Assembly (NCBI GenBank): GCA_038532735.1
Contig: JBCBAC010000001.1
Span: 248,001-312,000, forward strand
DNA from: JAHTBL01 sp038532735
Lineage (GTDB): Bacteria; Pseudomonadota; Alphaproteobacteria; Rhodobacterales; Rhodobacteraceae
Reading direction: 5' to 3'
Length of the DNA: 64,000 nucleotides
Shown here: positions 1 through 9,120 of the stretch, piece by piece
Layout of the letters: every line of letters begins with the position of its first letter
Numbering within the stretch: the first letter of the stretch is position 1
The notes under the pieces: generated by a model
What the model saw: only the letters and a program-made list of their open reading frames with translations
What the model was told of the DNA's origin: nothing
The model's database searches: none
Program-made: the position numbers and the translations under genes

Positions 1-270
1 AAGATCAGCGCACCCACGCCGCGATCTGCGCAGTTCAATTGCACGCTCTGTCTAGCTTGGCCCGATGGCCATGACGAGGTTTTCGAGGGGATCGTGCGCG
101 GCCAAGTGATTTGGCCCATGCGCGGGGAGCACGGCTTTGGCTTTGACCCGGTTTTTCTGCCTGACGGTGAAACAGAAACCTTTGGCGAGATGGACCCGGC
201 AAAAAAACACGCCATGAGCCACCGCGCCGACGCCTTCGCAAAGCTGGTCGCAGGCTGTTTTGGCGATTGA
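1..270 (+). CDS. rdgB: RdgB/HAM1 XTP/dITP pyrophosphatase, 3' end only
   Basis: The first 89 codons of the window read in frame 1 as the C-terminal part of a non-canonical purine NTP pyrophosphatase, ending at TGA 268-270. The segment GFGFDPVF (codons about 46-53) is the family signature, followed by a typical ending with FGEM, K-K and SHRADAFAKL. The family hydrolyses XTP, dITP and ITP to monophosphates and so keeps deaminated purines out of DNA. The 5' part lies outside the window. The stop is overlapped by the start of hemW (11 nt), as expected for the common alphaproteobacterial pair rdgB-hemW. Identification is firm; the total length cannot be judged. Confidence 0.93.
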   Translation, partial: KISAPTPRSAQFNCTLCLAWPDGHDEVFEGIVRGQVIWPMRGEHGFGFDPVFLPDGETETFGEMDPAKKHAMSHRADAFAKLVAGCFGD

Positions 271-1423
271 GGATTGGCAGAACGGGGGCTTTGGCCTCTA
301 TCTGCACTGGCCGTTCTGTCAGGCGAAATGCCCCTATTGCGACTTCAATTCTCACGTCTCGAATGATGTCGATCAGCGTCGCTGGCTGAAAGCCTTTCAA
401 TCCGAGATTGCGCGATATGGCGATCTTACCGAAGGACGCGTGTTGAACACGATCTTCTTTGGCGGCGGCACGCCCAGTCTGATGCACCCTGATACCGTCG
501 CTGGCATTCTCGAGACGGCGCGCGATACGTGGACCTTCGCCAACGATATCGAAATTTCGCTTGAGGCGAATCCGACCTCCATCGAGGCGGACAAGTTCAA
601 GGCCTTTCGGGATGCTGGCATCAATCGGGTGTCCATGGGAATGCAAGCGCTGAACGATGCTGACCTCAAACGTCTGGGGCGGCTTCATTCCGTCGACGAC
701 GGAAAGCGCGCTTTCGAGATTGCCCGCAACAGTTTTGATCGCGTCAGCTTTGATTTGATCTATGCACGCCAGGACCAAACTCTTTCTGCCTGGGAGGCCG
801 AGCTGAGTGAGGCTCTGTCAATGGCTGTCGATCATCTGTCGCTCTATCAGTTGACGATCGAACAAGGCACTGCGTTTGGCGCACGATACGATCGCGGTTT
901 GCTGCGTGGGTTGCCTGACGCTGACACTTCGGCCGATATGTATGAGCTGACGCAAACGCTTTGTAACGATCATGGCTTTCCAGGCTATGAAGTCTCTAAC
1001 CATGCCAAAAATGGTGCAATTTCCAAGCACAACATGATTTACTGGACCTATGGCGATTACATCGGGATCGGCCCTGGCGCGCATGGGCGTGTTACTGTTC
1101 ATGGTGAAAAAATCGCAACGACAACGCCGTTGATGCCCGCTGCTTGGTTAGAGCAAGTGGAGACGCAGGGCTCTGGCGATGCTTGGCAGCAACCGGTGCT
1201 CGACGCCGATCAGGATGTCGAAAAGCTCCTGATGGGGCTGCGCGTCAATCAGGGTGTTGATATGACGAGGTTAGAGAAACTTCCGAAGAATCCACGATTC
1301 TTCAATAATATCAATTATTTAGAAGAATTATGCCTTGTCGAGACTGACTGCGGCACACTGCGCGTCACAGAGCAAGGCCGCCCCGTTCTAAATGCTATAT
1401 TGCGCGAATTGCTGATTGATTAG
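260..1423 (+). CDS. hemW: HemW-like radical SAM protein (heme chaperone)
   Basis: 387 residues beginning at a TTG codon inside the end of rdgB; the next residues (DWQNGGFGLYLHWPFC) match the usual HemW N-terminus, so this start is preferred. The radical SAM cluster motif is C20-x3-C24-x2-C27 followed by DF. GGGTPS at about 68-73 is the SAM-binding glycine motif. The family was long annotated as oxygen-independent coproporphyrinogen oxidase; members of the HemW branch bind heme and deliver it to respiratory proteins rather than decarboxylating coproporphyrinogen. The last 50 codons are locally AT-rich and contain an inverted repeat (1285-1303). The stop overlaps the convergent parB stop by 4 nt. 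Confidence 0.93.
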   Translation: MAIEDWQNGGFGLYLHWPFCQAKCPYCDFNSHVSNDVDQRRWLKAFQSEIARYGDLTEGRVLNTIFFGGGTPSLMHPDTVAGILETARDTWTFANDIEISLEANPTSIEADKFKAFRDAGINRVSMGMQALNDADLKRLGRLHSVDDGKRAFEIARNSFDRVSFDLIYARQDQTLSAWEAELSEALSMAVDHLSLYQLTIEQGTAFGARYDRGLLRGLPDADTSADMYELTQTLCNDHGFPGYEVSNHAKNGAISKHNMIYWTYGDYIGIGPGAHGRVTVHGEKIATTTPLMPAAWLEQVETQGSGDAWQQPVLDADQDVEKLLMGLRVNQGVDMTRLEKLPKNPRFFNNINYLEELCLVETDCGTLRVTEQGRPVLNAILRELLID

Positions 1424-2319
1424 CGCTCGACCAAAGACAGCACACGGCAGATTTCGTCTAGCTGCTCCAGCGACGCGTAGGTGATGCTGAGCTTACCCGT
1501 GTTCGTGACGCCATCATGTGCGATGTCGACCTTCATCCCAGTTGCGGCTTTCAGATCGCCTTCCAGCGCCTTCGTGTCCGCGTCCTTTTCAGACTTAGAC
1601 GAGGCCGTGCTTCCCTTTTTAGTGTCTGCTTTGGGCGCTTTGGCAAGGCGCTCAGTCTCCCGCACAGACAATCCGTCTCGTACGACTTTCTTCGCCAATT
1701 CGGAAGCGTTCTCACTCGTGATCAGCGCCCGCGCATGACCAGAGGACAACTGTCCGCTTCGCAAAAGATCTTGGACGTCATCCGGCAACTGGAGTAACCG
1801 CATAAGGTTGGCGATGTAGCTACGGCTTTTACCCATCGCTTCAGCCAGTTTCTCCTGAGTGTGACCAAAACTCTCCATGAGCTGCTGATAACCCGCGCCT
1901 TCTTCCAAAGGGTTCAAGTCCTCACGCTGGATATTCTCGATAATCGCAAACTCCAGAACCTGCGTATCATCCAAGTCCCGAATAACAACGGGAACTTCGT
2001 GAAGCTGGGCAAGCTGTGCGGCGCGCCAGCGACGTTCCCCGGCGACAATTTGAAAAGCCGCATCCCCGGTTTGGCGCACGATCAACGGTTGAATGATGCC
2101 ATTCTCACGGATCGACGCGGCAAGCTCTTTCAACTCTGGGTCTGAAAAGCTGCGTCGGGGCTGATCGGGGTTGGGAGTAATCTGTTCAACAGGCACGGAC
2201 ATATCTGCGCGACGTGTCGGCGTCGTGCCCTCCCGCGCATCGGTTTCGAGGGCAACATCCGACATCAAAGCAGATAAGCCGCGACCGAGACCGCGTGATT
2301 TTTCATTTTTTTTCGCCAT
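1420..2319 (-). CDS. parB: Chromosome partitioning protein ParB
   Basis: 299 residues. It starts with the lysine-rich leader and RGLGRGLSAL typical of chromosomal ParB, which recruits ParA. The CTP-binding/sliding-clamp motifs GERR (94-97) and ENIQREDLNP (128-137) are present, followed by a helix-turn-helix at about 154-176 that reads parS. The C-terminal dimerisation domain is at 235-299 after a Lys/Ser-rich linker. ParB loads on parS, spreads, and with ParA segregates the origin. Two perfect parS sites lie upstream in the same gene cluster (3697-3712 and 5599-5614). The gene abuts parA (shared nucleotide at 2319), so the two are surely co-transcribed, probably from the rho-mnmE side. Confidence 0.97.
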   Translation of the reverse strand: MAKKNEKSRGLGRGLSALMSDVALETDAREGTTPTRRADMSVPVEQITPNPDQPRRSFSDPELKELAASIRENGIIQPLIVRQTGDAAFQIVAGERRWRAAQLAQLHEVPVVIRDLDDTQVLEFAIIENIQREDLNPLEEGAGYQQLMESFGHTQEKLAEAMGKSRSYIANLMRLLQLPDDVQDLLRSGQLSSGHARALITSENASELAKKVVRDGLSVRETERLAKAPKADTKKGSTASSKSEKDADTKALEGDLKAATGMKVDIAHDGVTNTGKLSITYASLEQLDEICRVLSLVER

Positions 2320-3131
2320 TATCCTGCTCCTTGATTTCCCTGCCGGTCTAGTAACTCATGCGCCAGCATACGATATGCAATCGCCCCCTTCGATGTTGGA
2401 TCGTAGTCAATTACGGGCATCGCAAAAGAAGGCGCCTCACTGATGCGCACATTCCGCGGCACCACTGTCGAAAAAACCAAATCGCCAAGGTTCGAGCGCG
2501 CATCCTCCTCAACCTGTTTTGCCAGATTATTGCGCGTGTCGTGCATGGTCAGCACAACGCCCTCGATCCGCAAGCGCGCATTGGCAGTCTCTCGCACCTC
2601 TTTCACCGTTAGAAGCAGTTGGGAGAGCCCTTCGAGCGCGAAGAATTCACTCTGCAGCGGAACCAGTACAGAATCCGCCGCGACCATAGCATTTACTGTC
2701 AGAATATTCAGCGACGGCGGACAGTCGATGAGGATGTAGTCCAGCTCTAGCGCCTCCATCGCGGGCTGCCGCAATGCATCGTGGAGGACGAAGCTGCGTT
2801 TTTCATTGGCGATGAGCTCCATATCGGCAGAGCTGAGGTCTGTCGTCGCCGGAATGATGACCAAGCCGTCAATATTCGTGTCCTGCGTCGCGGCCATTGG
2901 GGACGTATCGCCCAGAAGCAAATCGTAGACAGTGTATTTGCGATCTTCTGGATCGATGCCAAGGCCGGTCGACGCGTTTCCCTGCGGATCAATGTCCACA
3001 AGGAGGACGTTCAGCCCACCCTCCGCCAGTGCAGCCGCCAAATTGATCGTTGTGGTGGTCTTCCCAACGCCCCCTTTCTGGTTTGCGACCGCAATAATGC
3101 GGGGGGCAGCGGGGCGAGTTGGATCAGGCAC
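2319..3131 (-). CDS. parA: Chromosome partitioning ATPase ParA (Soj/MinD-type)
   Basis: 270 residues from a GTG start that overlaps the rsmG stop by 8 nt. The deviant Walker A motif KGGVGKTT is at 19-26, and the Walker A' segment with DIDPQGN at about 46-52. The Walker B region reads YILIDCPPSL near residue 140. The protein is a small chromosomal ParA: it binds DNA non-specifically as an ATP dimer and is stimulated by the ParB N-terminus to move the origin. It lacks the N-terminal HTH of plasmid P1-type ParA, which agrees with the chromosomal location. Confidence 0.97.
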   Translation of the reverse strand: MPDPTRPAAPRIIAVANQKGGVGKTTTTINLAAALAEGGLNVLLVDIDPQGNASTGLGIDPEDRKYTVYDLLLGDTSPMAATQDTNIDGLVIIPATTDLSSADMELIANEKRSFVLHDALRQPAMEALELDYILIDCPPSLNILTVNAMVAADSVLVPLQSEFFALEGLSQLLLTVKEVRETANARLRIEGVVLTMHDTRNNLAKQVEEDARSNLGDLVFSTVVPRNVRISEAPSFAMPVIDYDPTSKGAIAYRMLAHELLDRQGNQGAG

Positions 3132-3741
3132 GGGCCACCTCTTTTATCTTTAGAACAACAGCATCTGGATGCGTTTGGCTTTGAATGCTCTCATATTTGA
3201 AATGCCACGAGTCGCGTGCAGCGTCGATCTCATTCTGAAATTGCGCGCCTTTCTGGAGCAAAAAAGTACCTTCAGGCGTCGCGTGGCGGGTGGCAAGCTC
3301 GAGCAGCTTTTCAAGTGGTGCCAGCGCGCGGGCCGATACAATATCGGCTTCAACAGGTGCAGCATCTTCAATGCGCTGCGCTTTCACCGTAGCATGTAGC
3401 GCAAATTTTGCGATCATTGTCGTGAGGAAAGCGCACTTCCGGGTGTCGCTTTCAATGAAAGTAAACGCTGTATCTGCCCCCTCACCTTTCGACAGGATAG
3501 CAAGGACAAGTCCAGGCAACCCACCGCCTGATCCAATATCGCACCATTTTTCTGAGTTCTCTGATCTTAATGGCCAAAGTTGAGCAGAATCTTCAATATG
3601 ACGCGCCCAGATATCGTCATGCGTTGACGGGGCAATCAGGTTGATGCGCTTTGTCCACTTCAAAAGATCTGCGCTGAATTCCTGCAAGGCTTCAGTTGTT
3701 TCACGTGAAACATTGACACCCGCGAGCGCTTTTCCTGCCAT
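3124..3741 (-). CDS. rsmG: 16S rRNA (guanine527-N7)-methyltransferase RsmG
   Basis: 205 residues from an ATG that overlaps the mnmG stop (TGATG arrangement); a TTG just before it is less likely. The SAM-binding motif CDIGSGGGLPGLVLAI is near residue 67 and the family's N-terminal ERY-type region WTKRINLIAP near 30. RsmG methylates N7 of G527 in 16S rRNA; loss gives low-level streptomycin resistance in other bacteria. The codons for NVSRET (residues 9-14) contain a perfect parS site, so this stretch serves both as coding sequence and as a ParB target. Part of the rho-mnmE-mnmG-rsmG-parA-parB series. Confidence 0.96.
   Translation of the reverse strand: MAGKALAGVNVSRETTEALQEFSADLLKWTKRINLIAPSTHDDIWARHIEDSAQLWPLRSENSEKWCDIGSGGGLPGLVLAILSKGEGADTAFTFIESDTRKCAFLTTMIAKFALHATVKAQRIEDAAPVEADIVSARALAPLEKLLELATRHATPEGTFLLQKGAQFQNEIDAARDSWHFKYESIQSQTHPDAVVLKIKEVARA
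3697..3712. other. parS site inside rsmG
   Basis: TGTTTCACGTGAAACA is a perfect 16-bp palindrome identical to the chromosomal parS sequence of alphaproteobacteria. It lies in the N-terminal codons of rsmG, about 0.6 kb upstream of parA and about 5.3 kb from the oriC candidate. Seen directly; ParB binding is inferred from the identity of the site. Confidence 0.95.
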
Positions 3742-5615
3742 CAACTCGCTTTCGCTCTTTTTGCCTGACGCAATTTAGCGAGAAGCAATGTCAAGGCCGC
3801 GGGGGTCATTCCATCAATACGCCCCGCCTGGCCTAGAGTTGATGGATTAACCGTTTTCAACTTCATCTTCAGCTCATTCGAGAGGCCTTGGATCGTATCA
3901 TAGCTGAATCCTTTCGGAATGAGCATTTCCTCATCTTTACGAACGGCATCGGCGTCCCGTGCTTGGCGATCAAGATAATTGGCGTAAAGAGCTTCACGAC
4001 CAATCTGATCGCGAATATCTAAAGGCACGTCGTCCAAAGATGGATCAAGTTTGCGCAGATCATCAAACGTAACATCCGGAAATGTGAGGACCTGCATCCC
4101 GTCCCGGCGAACACCATCCTGATTCACCGATTTACCGAGTTCGGCGAGCGCGTTTGGCGTGATGCTCATGGCGCGCAAGCTGTTCCGGGCGCCTTCTAGC
4201 GCTTCCATCTTTGTATCAAAAGCCTTTATCCGTACATCCGATGCAGCACCAATCTGCGCCGCGATGGGCGTTAAACGCTGATCGGCGTTGTCCGCGCGCA
4301 AGGAAAGGCGGAACTCAGCACGTGAAGTGAACATACGATAAGGCTCTGTCACACCGCGTGTGATCAGATCATCAATCATGACGCCGATATATGAGTCAGC
4401 GCGGCTGAAGAGAATAGATTGCTTTCCCTGAGTAGCGGCCGCCGCATTCAATCCGGCCACAAGCCCTTGCGCCGCCGCCTCTTCATAACCAGTGGTACCG
4501 TTGATCTGGCCAGCAAGGTAAAGACCACTGAGGCGCGAAAGCTCAAGCGTCGCGCTCAACGCGCGAGGATCAATGTAGTCATATTCGATCGCATAACCAG
4601 GCTGCAGAATTTCGACATTTTCAAGGCCCTTGATCGACCGCACATAGGTGTGCTGGATGTCCTCGGGCAGTGAGGTTGAGATGCCATTCGGATAAATCGT
4701 GTCATTCGACAGACTTTCCGGTTCAAGAAAGACTTGGTGGCTCTCTTTATCGGAGAACCGCACGACCTTATCCTCGATTGAGGGGCAATAACGCGGGCCT
4801 ACTCCATCAATCCTCCCGCCATACATTGCGGACCGACCGAGGTTCTCTTGAATGATTTCGTGCGTTTGGGCGTTCGTGTGTGTGATCCCACACGCAATCT
4901 GGCGAGCGTGAGGCTCGTCGGACAGGAACGAAAAGAGCGTTGGCTCCTCATCAGCGGGCTGCATATCTAGGCCAGACCAATCAATAGTGCTTCCCTTAAG
5001 ACGTGGCGGGGTACCAGTCTTAAGGCGACCGAGCGGGAGCTCTAGAACATCAAGCCGCTTTGCCAGAGCGTCGGCTGGCTTATCGCCCATCCGACCCCCG
5101 CCATATGAAACATCACCAATATGGATGACCCCGCGCAGAAAAGTTCCAGTCGTTAAAACAACCGCTTTCGCTGTGATCTCGCTTCCATCAGCAAGCATAA
5201 CACCCGTCACGCGATCTGTTTCTGTCAGAAGATCTGCAACCTCCCCTTCAAGAATTTTCAGATTTCGGGTTGCGGTCATCTCGGCTTGCATTGCAGCCTT
5301 ATAAATAACGCGATCCGCTTGCGCACGCGGGCCTTGCACGGCAGGACCCTTGCGACGGTTCAGCAGACGGAACTGAATTCCCGCTTGATCTGCGACCCGG
5401 CCCATAACGCCATCCATCGCATCAATCTCGCGCACAAGATGCCCCTTGCCAAGGCCTCCAATCGCTGGATTGCAAGACATTACGCCAAGATCATCGCGTC
5501 GTAATGTGACGAGCGCAGTATCTGCACCCATACGCGCGGACGCAGCTGCCGCCTCGCAACCCGCGTGACCGCCTCCAATGACGATGACATCAAACGAATG
5601 TTTCACGTGAAACAC
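3741..5615 (-). CDS. mnmG: tRNA uridine-5-carboxymethylaminomethyl modification enzyme MnmG (GidA)
   Basis: 624 residues from a GTG start. The FAD-binding Rossmann motif VIVIGGGHAGCEAA is at about 10-23; the second family signature GPRYCPSIEDKVVRF is near 277, and the C-terminal helical tRNA-binding domain runs to the Lys/Arg-rich end. With MnmE it installs the cmnm5 group on U34 of tRNAs that read split codon boxes. The first six codons (MFHVKH) spell a parS site, so the start region is under double constraint. The gene begins 2 nt after the mnmE stop and overlaps rsmG, consistent with an operon. Confidence 0.97.
   Translation of the reverse strand: MFHVKHSFDVIVIGGGHAGCEAAAASARMGADTALVTLRRDDLGVMSCNPAIGGLGKGHLVREIDAMDGVMGRVADQAGIQFRLLNRRKGPAVQGPRAQADRVIYKAAMQAEMTATRNLKILEGEVADLLTETDRVTGVMLADGSEITAKAVVLTTGTFLRGVIHIGDVSYGGGRMGDKPADALAKRLDVLELPLGRLKTGTPPRLKGSTIDWSGLDMQPADEEPTLFSFLSDEPHARQIACGITHTNAQTHEIIQENLGRSAMYGGRIDGVGPRYCPSIEDKVVRFSDKESHQVFLEPESLSNDTIYPNGISTSLPEDIQHTYVRSIKGLENVEILQPGYAIEYDYIDPRALSATLELSRLSGLYLAGQINGTTGYEEAAAQGLVAGLNAAAATQGKQSILFSRADSYIGVMIDDLITRGVTEPYRMFTSRAEFRLSLRADNADQRLTPIAAQIGAASDVRIKAFDTKMEALEGARNSLRAMSITPNALAELGKSVNQDGVRRDGMQVLTFPDVTFDDLRKLDPSLDDVPLDIRDQIGREALYANYLDRQARDADAVRKDEEMLIPKGFSYDTIQGLSNELKMKLKTVNPSTLGQAGRIDGMTPAALTLLLAKLRQAKRAKAS
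5599..5614. other. parS site at the start of mnmG
   Basis: Second perfect copy of TGTTTCACGTGAAACA, overlapping the GTG start and codons 2-6 of mnmG. It is 1.9 kb from the first copy and about 3.3 kb from the oriC candidate. The matching protein start MFHVKH recurs in alphaproteobacterial MnmG proteins, which I take as a sign of selection on the site. Confidence 0.95.
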
Positions 5616-5617
5616 TC

Positions 5618-6895
5618 CTACTTTCCAAGACAGAAGTTTGAGAACACGTCGTCCAATATATGTTCTGCATCAACGAGTCCAATCAGCGAACTCAGATTTC
5701 GGATGGCATGGCGCAAACCTTCCGCCGCGAGGTCATATGTGTCAGGTCCCAGCTCAAGCTGGACAAGAACGTCCTGCAATGAATTTTGCGCTGCCTCCAT
5801 CGCTTGACGATGACGCGCATTGATCGCCGTACCGGCGGAGAGGCTTCGATTTCCTAAAATGTTGGAAAGATATTTGATCAGCTCGTCAACGCCCTCACCC
5901 GTCTTTCCAGAGATACCGGCACCGGTAATGTCCGCTTTGGCTTGAAGGACGATATCATCGTCAGTCGGTTCGATCTGCGGCAAACCACCGTCCTCTATCA
6001 GAAAAACTCTGAGATCTGCGTCCTGGGCGCGCTGCAATGCACGTTCAATACCCAGTCCTTCGACTACATCATCGGTCTCTCGAATCCCTGCGGTATCCAG
6101 AAGCGTCACCGGCAAACCATTAATGTCCATCGAAACTTCAATGACATCCCGTGTCGTCCCTGCGATTTCAGAGGTGATCGCAGCTTCGCGCCCCGCAAGA
6201 CGGTTTAAAAGCGTCGATTTACCAACATTGGGTGCACCGACGATGGCGACGCGATATCCGTCCCGTATGCGCTCAGCGACATGGCTTCCTTCGATCTGTG
6301 ATTGCAGAAATGCCATCGTCTTTTCAATCAAATCTCGGACATCACCTGTCACATCGACAGGCACCTCTTCATCCGCGAAGTCAATCGTCGCCTCTAGAAG
6401 AGCAGCAGCATGGATCAGATCAGCGCGCCAAATACCTACTTTCTCTGCCATTTCGCCTGACATAATACGCATGGCCTGCTTGCGCTGCGCCTCGGTCTCA
6501 GCCTCGATCAAATCCGCAAGCGCCTCGACCTGCGAGAGGTCCAGGCATCCGTTTTCCAACGCGCGCCTGGTAAACTCACCAGGCTCGGCCAATCGCGCGT
6601 CTGGCATCGAGGAAAGCTCTACCAGAACTGCTTTCTGGATGGCTGGGCTTCCATGTAACTGGAGCTCAACAACATCTTCGCCCGTGAAGCTATGCCCGTG
6701 CGCAAAACGCACAACCAGCCCATGATCTATCGCAGCGCCTTCACGGTCACGAATGGTTCGCAAGGCTGTCTTTCGTGCATCTGGCAATTGGCCAGCAAGT
6801 GTTTCGCCCAACGAAAATGCTTGTGGCCCGGAAATCCGGACCACAGACACGCCCGCTTTTCCGGGCGCCGTTGCGAGGGCAAATATTGTCTCCAA
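5618..6895 (-). CDS. mnmE: tRNA modification GTPase MnmE (TrmE)
   Basis: 425 residues. The N-terminal tetrahydrofolate-binding domain begins with IFALATAPGKAGVSVVRISG. The GTPase domain carries G1 GAPNVGKST (about 219-227), a G2 region with GTTRD and G3 DTAGIRE. The C-terminus ends FCLGK, with the catalytic-type cysteine at 422; the common form is FCIGK, so only a conservative change is seen. MnmE dimerises through G domains activated by potassium and works with MnmG on U34. It starts 19 nt downstream of the rho stop, which suggests transcription from rho through parB. Confidence 0.97.
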   Translation of the reverse strand: METIFALATAPGKAGVSVVRISGPQAFSLGETLAGQLPDARKTALRTIRDREGAAIDHGLVVRFAHGHSFTGEDVVELQLHGSPAIQKAVLVELSSMPDARLAEPGEFTRRALENGCLDLSQVEALADLIEAETEAQRKQAMRIMSGEMAEKVGIWRADLIHAAALLEATIDFADEEVPVDVTGDVRDLIEKTMAFLQSQIEGSHVAERIRDGYRVAIVGAPNVGKSTLLNRLAGREAAITSEIAGTTRDVIEVSMDINGLPVTLLDTAGIRETDDVVEGLGIERALQRAQDADLRVFLIEDGGLPQIEPTDDDIVLQAKADITGAGISGKTGEGVDELIKYLSNILGNRSLSAGTAINARHRQAMEAAQNSLQDVLVQLELGPDTYDLAAEGLRHAIRNLSSLIGLVDAEHILDDVFSNFCLGK

Positions 6896-6914
6896 GGGTG
6901 GTTCCCTTAAAAGA

Positions 6915-8198
<1,284 letters not shown>

Positions 8199-8218
8199 GA
8201 GAAAATCTTCCAGATCTA

Positions 8219-8236
8219 CGACGCAAAGTTGCGTCG
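8219..8236 (-). promoter_or_regulatory. Inverted repeat in the rho leader
   Basis: CGACGCAAAGTTGCGTCG has 8-base arms (CGACGCAA / TTGCGTCG) around AG. In the rho mRNA it would form a hairpin that ends about 20 nt before the rho start. It has no U-run on the minus strand, so it is not an ordinary terminator for hemJ. Role unknown; an attenuation or pausing element or a protein site is possible. Confidence 0.45.
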
Positions 8237-8319
8237 GAGCGTTAGAGTTGAGATTGGAAAACAGACATCCAGAACAGGAGCTATCGATCGGATAAGCCGA
8301 TGCCGCCGAAAAGTCAATC

Positions 8320-8760
8320 TCAGAGCGGTTTCACCACGACAGAGATAACGATCACGATCATCAGCAAGGTGGGCACCTCATTCATGATTCGGTAGGTGCG
8401 CCCCGGCGTTTCAAATGAGCCCGCTGCCAGAAGTTTGCGATGTTTGCCAAGCCACATGTGAAACCAGGTCATTCCGAGGATAGCTACGAGTTTCGTATAG
8501 GGCCAAACTGCGGACCAATCCACAGCCCCCGCCCCAACGAGTAGAAGCCCAAAGAGCCACGTCGCGATCATCGACGGGTTCATGATGAGCTTCAGCAGCT
8601 TCTGCTCCATCATGGCAAAAACTGAAGACATCTCTTCATTGTCTTTTGCCCGTTCGACATGGTGCACATAAAGACGGGGCAGATAGAACAAACCTGCCAT
8701 CCATGCCAGGACAGACATGATGTGTAAGGCTTTGATCCAAAGATAGAGGTCTGACAGCAC
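8320..8760 (-). CDS. hemJ: HemJ-type protoporphyrinogen IX oxidase
   Basis: 146 residues if translation begins at GTG 8760 (VLSDLYLWIKALHIMSVLAW). The open frame runs on to 8865, but the extra 35 residues are not like the family and lie in the AT-rich gap, so I exclude them. Four hydrophobic segments, a conserved His in the first helix (H13), HH near 34 and a Lys in PYTKLVAILG fit the HemJ/UPF0093 family, which replaces HemG/HemY-type enzymes for the conversion of protoporphyrinogen IX to protoporphyrin IX in the membrane. It sits between the oriC candidate and rho. The hemE gene often found next to it in relatives is absent here. Confidence 0.88.
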   Translation of the reverse strand: MLSDLYLWIKALHIMSVLAWMAGLFYLPRLYVHHVERAKDNEEMSSVFAMMEQKLLKLIMNPSMIATWLFGLLLVGAGAVDWSAVWPYTKLVAILGMTWFHMWLGKHRKLLAAGSFETPGRTYRIMNEVPTLLMIVIVISVVVKPL

Positions 8761-9120
8761 AGTGCTTTCCCAAGTTTCTAAAGCACCCTTAAATAAATAT
8801 AAGAAAGAAAGAAATGATGATGATTTTGTAGCGTGGCCGAGAACCCGTGGATAAAATCTTTTCAACGGAGTTACTCAATAAGCTCAACTAGCTAGGGATA
8901 CAATATTTTCACTATATTTCAAATACTTATAACTATTTTATGTTGATGATCTTAGATCTAATAGCAACTATCCACAGCACCAATTTATCCTTATCAACGG
9001 TTGACGAAAATCGCGAACGTTGCTGAAAGCGTGCGAGTTATACGGATCGGCGCGCGACTAGAAAAACGCGTCTGATTTGTCCCCACATCTGAAGCCTGAT
9101 TCCTCCACAAGGTAATACAC
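8761..9120. other. Candidate chromosomal replication origin (oriC)
   Basis: This 360-nt gap has no convincing gene and separates two gene sets transcribed away from it (hemJ/rho/parAB to the left, maf/aroE/coaE/dnaQ to the right). Bases 8881-9000 hold 37 G/C of 120 (31%), far below the surroundings. DnaA-box-like nonamers: TTATCCACG on minus (8846-8854, one mismatch to TTATCCACA), CTATCCACA (8968-8976, one mismatch), and weaker TTATCCTTA (8985-8993) and TTATCAACG (8991-8999). A GATTC (GANTC, CcrM) site is at 9098-9102. parS and parAB lie within 8 kb. In alphaproteobacteria the origin is commonly found in this neighbourhood. Function is inferred. Confidence 0.72.

Noticed and set aside
8761..8865. 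N-terminal extension of HemJ into the AT-rich gap
   Set aside because: The extra 35 residues do not match the family, and GTG 8760 gives the normal length; the extension falls in the oriC candidate.
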